Positions 6,109 to 8,706 of a stretch of DNA of 8,706 nucleotides are shown in pieces. Source of the DNA: DATCVA01 sp036567205. Its GTDB lineage: Bacteria; Pseudomonadota; Gammaproteobacteria; Burkholderiales; Burkholderiaceae_B. The notes beneath the pieces were generated by a model, which was given only the letters and a program-made list of their open reading frames with translations, had not been told where the DNA came from and searched no databases. Numbering within the stretch: position 1 is the stretch's first letter; every line of letters starts with the position of its first letter. A program made the position numbers and the translations under genes. The stretch is from the NCBI GenBank assembly GCA_036567205.1, contig DATCVA010000260.1:1-8706 (forward strand). The letters are read 5' to 3'.

Positions 6109-6742
6109 TAAGTTTAGCCTCCAGCTTGCGGCTCCACATGGCTAGGGGAAAGCACAAACAGAAATAAATGGCAGCCACCATGGTAAATATAAGGAAGGGC
6201 TGAAATGTTGAGTTGTTAATGAGTTTGCCGGTATAGGTAAGGTCGGCTACGCCGATCACCGATGCAAGGGATGTGTTCTTGATGACCTGCACGGCAAAGC
6301 TGACTGTCGGCGGCGTCGAGATCCGCAGCGCCTGGGGCAATATCACCAGCCATAACGATTGAGTGCGTGACAGCGCCAGGCACTCGGCAGCTTCCCACTG
6401 CGTCCGCGAGACTGACTCGATGCCTCCGCGCCAGATTTCGCCGAAATAGGCGGCGGCATAGATCACAATGGCAATGCTGGCAGCGAAGAAGACCGAGAGT
6501 TCGAAGCCGGCAATGGCCAGCCCGAAATACATCAGCATGATAAGAATAAGTAAAGGCGTGCCCTGGATGACTTGCACATAAATGGATGCAATGCAGCGCA
6601 GCAGCCAGGACCTGGATGTCCTGCCCAGTGCCACAGTCAATCCCAATATGCCGCCGCCGGTGAAGGCCGCCAGAGACAGTCCTATGGTCCACATCGTACT
6701 GACAGCAATGGCCTGTATTTGGGCTGAAGAAAGATCAGTCAT
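6092..6742 (-). CDS. ABC transporter permease, PAAT type (second permease)
   Basis: This 216-residue inner-membrane protein is one half of the heteromeric channel. It is highly hydrophobic, with several membrane helices (about 15-40, 62-80, 84-104 and 183-203 are clearest). It carries the family motif QGTPLLI (60-66) and the EAA coupling loop, with WEAAECLALSR at 116-126 and ILPQALR at 134-140, which docks onto the ATPase. VIKNTSLASVIG (153-164) is the usual downstream signature. The reading frame is open to an ATG at 6814, but the start at 6742 is preferred. AGGA lies a few bases upstream of it, the N-terminus then fits the family, and it leaves an 11-nt gap to the previous permease instead of a 61-nt overlap. 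Its 3' end overlaps the ATPase start by 17 nt. Confidence 0.94.
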   Translation of the reverse strand: MTDLSSAQIQAIAVSTMWTIGLSLAAFTGGGILGLTVALGRTSRSWLLRCIASIYVQVIQGTPLLILIMLMYFGLAIAGFELSVFFAASIAIVIYAAAYFGEIWRGGIESVSRTQWEAAECLALSRTQSLWLVILPQALRISTPPTVSFAVQVIKNTSLASVIGVADLTYTGKLINNSTFQPFLIFTMVAAIYFCLCFPLAMWSRKLEAKLNVNNS

Positions 6743-6753
6743 ATTGCTTCCTG

Positions 6754-7437
6754 CTAGATAGATGGGCCAAGGCGCCGGCGGCGTACGAATACGGCCTGGC
6801 CGATCAGCCAGCATGCGAACCGGAACAAGAACGACAAGCCCAGATACAAGCCTGCTACAACAATGTAAATCTCGAATGACCGGAACGTAGTTGAATCAAC
6901 GCGGCTTGCTATCGAGGTTAGCTCTTCGGCGGATATTTGGGACGTGACACTGGTTGTGAGCATCAACAGAATGAATTGACTGGTCAATGCGGGCCATACG
7001 TTTTCGATGGCGGGCGGAAACACGATTTTTCGTAGAACCTGCCATTTGGTCAGGGCAAGACAATGGGCGGCCTCTAGCTGTCCTTTGCGTATGGATTCCA
7101 GGCCGGCACGCACGATTTCGCAGGTGTAGGCGCTGGTGTTGATGACAAGAGCCAGCACCGCCGCGGTATTCGCCGACAATTTCATGCCCAGGGACGACAA
7201 GCCAAAGAAGATGATGAACATCTGCACCAGAAGCGGCGTGTTGCGCACGACTTCGATATAGATTCCGGCTGCCACGCGCACAAGGGCAAATCGGCTGATC
7301 CGCGCCACGGCGAACACCGCGCCGACCAGGAAGCCAAGGATGATGGAGACCGTTGCCAACTGGATGGTAAGCCACACTCCTTCGAGTAAAACAGGCCAGT
7401 ATTCGGCCAGGAAACTGAAATCGAATTGATAGTCCAT
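6754..7437 (-). CDS. ABC transporter permease, PAAT type (first permease)
   Basis: This 227-residue membrane protein is the partner of the permease at 6092-6742. Hydrophobic segments lie at about 22-46, 68-84, 91-106, 152-165 and 188-212. RNTPLLVQ (65-72) is the family motif. The EAA loop runs through GLESIRKGQLEAAHCLALTKW (112-132 region) to VFPPAIENVWPAL (139-151). After it, LLMLTTSVTSQIS replaces the usual KNTSLAS-type sequence, so the two permeases are not interchangeable copies. The C-terminus is basic (VRRRRLG), which suits a cytoplasmic end. Upstream of the ATG at 7437 the sequence is A/T-only and has no ribosome-binding site, which raises the possibility of coupling to the small reading frame that stops 6 nt before it. 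It lies 64 nt downstream of the iclR stop and is probably co-transcribed with iclR. Confidence 0.93.
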   Translation of the reverse strand: MDYQFDFSFLAEYWPVLLEGVWLTIQLATVSIILGFLVGAVFAVARISRFALVRVAAGIYIEVVRNTPLLVQMFIIFFGLSSLGMKLSANTAAVLALVINTSAYTCEIVRAGLESIRKGQLEAAHCLALTKWQVLRKIVFPPAIENVWPALTSQFILLMLTTSVTSQISAEELTSIASRVDSTTFRSFEIYIVVAGLYLGLSFLFRFACWLIGQAVFVRRRRLGPSI

Positions 7438-7443
7438 AATTTT

Positions 7444-7512
7444 TTATTGCGTTGCCAATGTCTTTTGCAAGCCGGCCTGTATTTGGCCAGCTAGCGCGGG
7501 TTCAATCGTCAC
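7444..7512 (-). CDS. Possible 22-residue coupling or leader mini-gene between iclR and the first permease
   Basis: A GTG-started frame encodes a 22-residue peptide (starting TIEPALAGQIQAGLQKTLA after the initiator). Its start overlaps the last 11 nt of iclR, and its TAA stop lies 6 nt before the permease ATG. A purine-rich GGAAGAG stretch lies just before the GTG. The permease itself has no visible ribosome-binding site, so ribosomes ending here could re-initiate at the permease. The peptide is Ala/Gln/Leu-rich and could form one amphipathic helix, but I do not recognise it. At 22 codons an open frame can easily occur by chance, so this is tentative. Confidence 0.22.
   Translation of the reverse strand: MTIEPALAGQIQAGLQKTLATQ
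7471..7491 (-). other. Intercistronic stem-loop between iclR and the first permease
   Basis: In the transcript direction, GCTGGCC and GGCCGGC form a 7-bp stem with one U-G wobble and a 7-nt AAATACA loop. No T-run follows, so it is unlikely to be an intrinsic terminator. It may mark an RNA-processing or stability point that lets the regulator and the transporter accumulate at different levels. It lies inside the possible mini-gene. Confidence 0.4.
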
Positions 7513-8338
7513 GGCTCTTCCAGCCCAGTTCGCGCGAGATGCTATTAGCGCAGTCGCGCACCAGGGGGATGAGCGTGTCGATGCGTTCCAGAGGCATGTA
7601 CGGTACGGTGGTTGCCACGCTGACAGCCCCCGCTATGTGCCGGCGCGCATCGCGAACGGGTGCAGAGACGCAACGGATTCCGCTTTCGTTTTCTTCCAGG
7701 TCCACGGCACTTCCAGAGCTGGCATAGCTGCGCATGCGCACAAGGTATTCGGGCCACTCCAGCAAGCCCGGCGGCACAATCGTGGCGTTGCGGGCGATTT
7801 GGACGGCGCGGTTGAAATGATGCTGCCATTCTGACTCAGGCATATCCAGCATGAGTGATTTGCCTACGCCGGTCGATGCCATAGGCATGCGGTATCCAGG
7901 GCGCGAACGCATTTCCAGGCCTTTGGTGCCCGGTATTTTCTCCAGGTACAAGACGTCTTCGCCGTCCTGGACGCCTAAATGTATGGTGTCGCCGGTCAGG
8001 TCTGCAAGCTTGCGTAAATGCGGGCGGGCCAGGACGGCCAGGGGAACTTGATCAAGGGCCACAGTGCCCATCTCAATCAGGCGAGGCCCCAGGGAAAAGC
8101 CACTGCCGTCCACCTGGCGCAGCCATCCGCTTTGTAAAAGAAAGCTTACAAGCCGGTGTGTTGTGCTGCGGGTTGTCCCAAGGGCTTTTGACACAGCATG
8201 CAAGTCCGACGCGCCCGCAGCGACGGCCTCAATGGCCGCCAGCCCGCGCGCAAGTGTTTGCGTTCCTAATGGCGCCATTGTCTCGTGCGCCTCTGGCTTT
8301 GCTCGGGTAGCTTGCCGCGCGGAGTCAGTTATTTTCAT
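7502..8338 (-). CDS. IclR-family transcriptional regulator
   Basis: This 278-residue regulator probably controls both the transporter operon and the catabolic operon in response to the substrate or a keto-deoxy intermediate. The N-terminal winged helix-turn-helix covers about 25-88: TLARGLAAIEAVAAG, then the recognition region SKALGTTRSTTHRLVSFL (50-67), then the wing GWLRQVDGSGFSLGPRL (71-87). The C-terminal effector-binding domain (about 100-272) includes YLEKIPG (131-137), ASTGVGKSLM (154-163) and the IclR signature DLEENESGIRCVSAPVRD (213-230). The length is normal (about 250-280). The start at 8338 has no clear ribosome-binding site; a second Met at residue 21 (8278) would also give a complete DNA-binding domain and cannot be excluded. 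The first permease follows after 64 nt. The bipartite element lies 30 nt upstream of the start, which fits autoregulation. Whether it acts as a repressor or an activator cannot be told. Confidence 0.93.
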   Translation of the reverse strand: MKITDSARQATRAKPEAHETMAPLGTQTLARGLAAIEAVAAGASDLHAVSKALGTTRSTTHRLVSFLLQSGWLRQVDGSGFSLGPRLIEMGTVALDQVPLAVLARPHLRKLADLTGDTIHLGVQDGEDVLYLEKIPGTKGLEMRSRPGYRMPMASTGVGKSLMLDMPESEWQHHFNRAVQIARNATIVPPGLLEWPEYLVRMRSYASSGSAVDLEENESGIRCVSAPVRDARRHIAGAVSVATTVPYMPLERIDTLIPLVRDCANSISRELGWKSRDD

Positions 8339-8368
8339 GGAGCGAATAGTAAGGTAGTTTTTTTCTCG

Positions 8369-8404
8369 TGTCCAGTATTTAAAAAATGTTTTATTATTTG
8401 GGAT
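8369..8404 (-). promoter_or_regulatory. Bipartite candidate IclR operator, copy B
   Basis: Read on the minus strand this is ATCCCAAATAAT (8404-8393), a 12-nt spacer, then AAATACTGGACA (8380-8369). It matches copy A at 1127-1162 in 23 of 24 block positions, with the same spacing and the same orientation relative to the downstream gene. It ends 30 nt before the iclR start codon, so it should overlap or abut the promoter of iclR and the transporter genes. No convincing -35/-10 pair is visible. Self-regulation by IclR is an inference. Confidence 0.65.
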
Positions 8405-8429
8405 TCACTTGTTGGCACGCATATAGCCT

Positions 8430-8481
8430 GGTACGGCGCCGACCTGGACAGCGGCATCTTCATGGCGAATTGCAATATTGC
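8430..8481. repeat. Short dyads in the CDF-iclR gap
   Basis: The gap at 8339-8498 contains, besides the bipartite element, a perfect 10-bp palindrome GCAATATTGC (8472-8481). It also holds an imperfect dyad around 8430-8444 with a CGGCGCCG core, closed by GGT and ACC with one bulged A. Neither is followed by a T-run in either direction. They could be a weak end structure for the CDF transcript or chance dyads. Confidence 0.25.
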
Positions 8482-8498
8482 GGGGCGGCAGGGCGGGC

Positions 8499-8706
8499 TT
8501 ACTGTTTTGATGTTTTTTGCGCTGACGGGGCGGTACTGTCGACGTGCACCGGATCGAAGTGCGTCATGACATCCAGCACGGATTCGTTTTGCATGACCCG
8601 GTCGCGGGCCCTGACAGCAATGGCGTGGCCCTGCTCAATGGTTAAAGTGGCGTCCATTTCCAGGTCGACCTCTACCCAGATCATGTCGCCCATCTTGCGG
8701 GTCTTA
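8499..8706 (-). CDS. Cation diffusion facilitator (CDF) metal transporter, C-terminal part, 5'-partial
   Basis: Only the last 68 or so residues are in the window; the frame stays open to the right edge, so the membrane part lies outside. The visible sequence is the cytoplasmic C-terminal domain of a CDF efflux protein. It reads KTRKMGDMIWVEVDLEMD, then TIEQGHAIAVRARDRVM, then the conserved MTHFDPVH. It resembles the end of E. coli FieF/YiiP, where the corresponding His and the His-x-Asp-Pro residues bind zinc at the dimer interface. The first YiiP zinc-binding His, in the IHLEM strand, is Asp here. These proteins export divalent metals such as zinc, iron or cobalt in exchange for protons. The short polar tail STAPSAQKTSKQ is non-conserved. 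It lies 160 bp upstream of iclR on the same strand and has no evident functional link to it. Confidence 0.88.
   Translation of the reverse strand, partial: KTRKMGDMIWVEVDLEMDATLTIEQGHAIAVRARDRVMQNESVLDVMTHFDPVHVDSTAPSAQKTSKQ

Noticed and set aside
6216..6692. 158-codon frame on the minus strand overlapping the second permease
   Set aside because: It is an out-of-frame shadow of the permease gene; the permease frame has all the family motifs.
6896..7375. 159-codon frame on the minus strand overlapping the first permease
   Set aside because: Shadow frame of the permease; no membrane segments or family motifs.

Overview
The window looks like part of a Gram-negative chromosome of moderate to high GC. 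Gene order, protein style and family membership suggest a betaproteobacterium of the order Burkholderiales, possibly Alcaligenaceae; this is an impression from the sequence, not a phylogenetic result. No RNA genes, insertion sequences, CRISPR arrays or phage genes were found.

Layout. The left edge (2-985, +) holds the C-terminal part of a membrane-anchored EAL-domain cyclic-di-GMP phosphodiesterase. A 313-bp AT-rich regulatory gap follows. Next is a plus-strand catabolic operon: a secreted family-3 solute-binding protein (1299-2108), an intra-operon terminator hairpin (2118-2154), a UxaA-family sugar-acid dehydratase (2164-3696), 2-keto-3-deoxygalactonokinase DgoK (3698-4630) and 2-keto-3-deoxy-6-phosphogalactonate aldolase DgoA (4663-5304). 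A symmetric bidirectional terminator (5327-5356) separates it from a convergent minus-strand operon. Read in its own direction, that operon is an IclR-type regulator (8338-7502), a possible 22-residue mini-gene (7512-7444), two ABC permeases (7437-6754 and 6742-6092) and an ABC ATPase (6108-5380). At the right edge is the 3' end of a cation diffusion facilitator metal transporter (8706-8499, -).

Working together. The solute-binding protein, two permeases and ATPase make one complete polar-amino-acid-type (PAAT) ABC importer, although the genes are split between two converging transcription units. The other three enzymes make a full route from a hexonic acid: dehydration to 2-keto-3-deoxy-galactonate, phosphorylation, and cleavage to pyruvate and glyceraldehyde 3-phosphate. 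There is no sugar dehydrogenase, so the imported compound is probably already an aldonic acid. The usual enolase-family galactonate dehydratase (DgoD) is absent, and a UxaA-family dehydratase occupies its place. The binding protein lacks the Asp with which amino-acid binding proteins usually hold the ligand's alpha-ammonium group, which fits a non-amino-acid ligand.

The main new observation is a bipartite element. Two 12-nt blocks separated by exactly 12 nt (23 of 24 block positions identical) lie upstream of the catabolic operon (1127-1162, +) and upstream of the iclR gene (8369-8404, -), in the same orientation relative to each downstream gene. It is a strong candidate operator that ties both operons to this IclR protein. 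Overall, the 1127-8404 segment reads as a self-contained sugar-acid uptake and degradation module with an unusual pairing of transporter and dehydratase.
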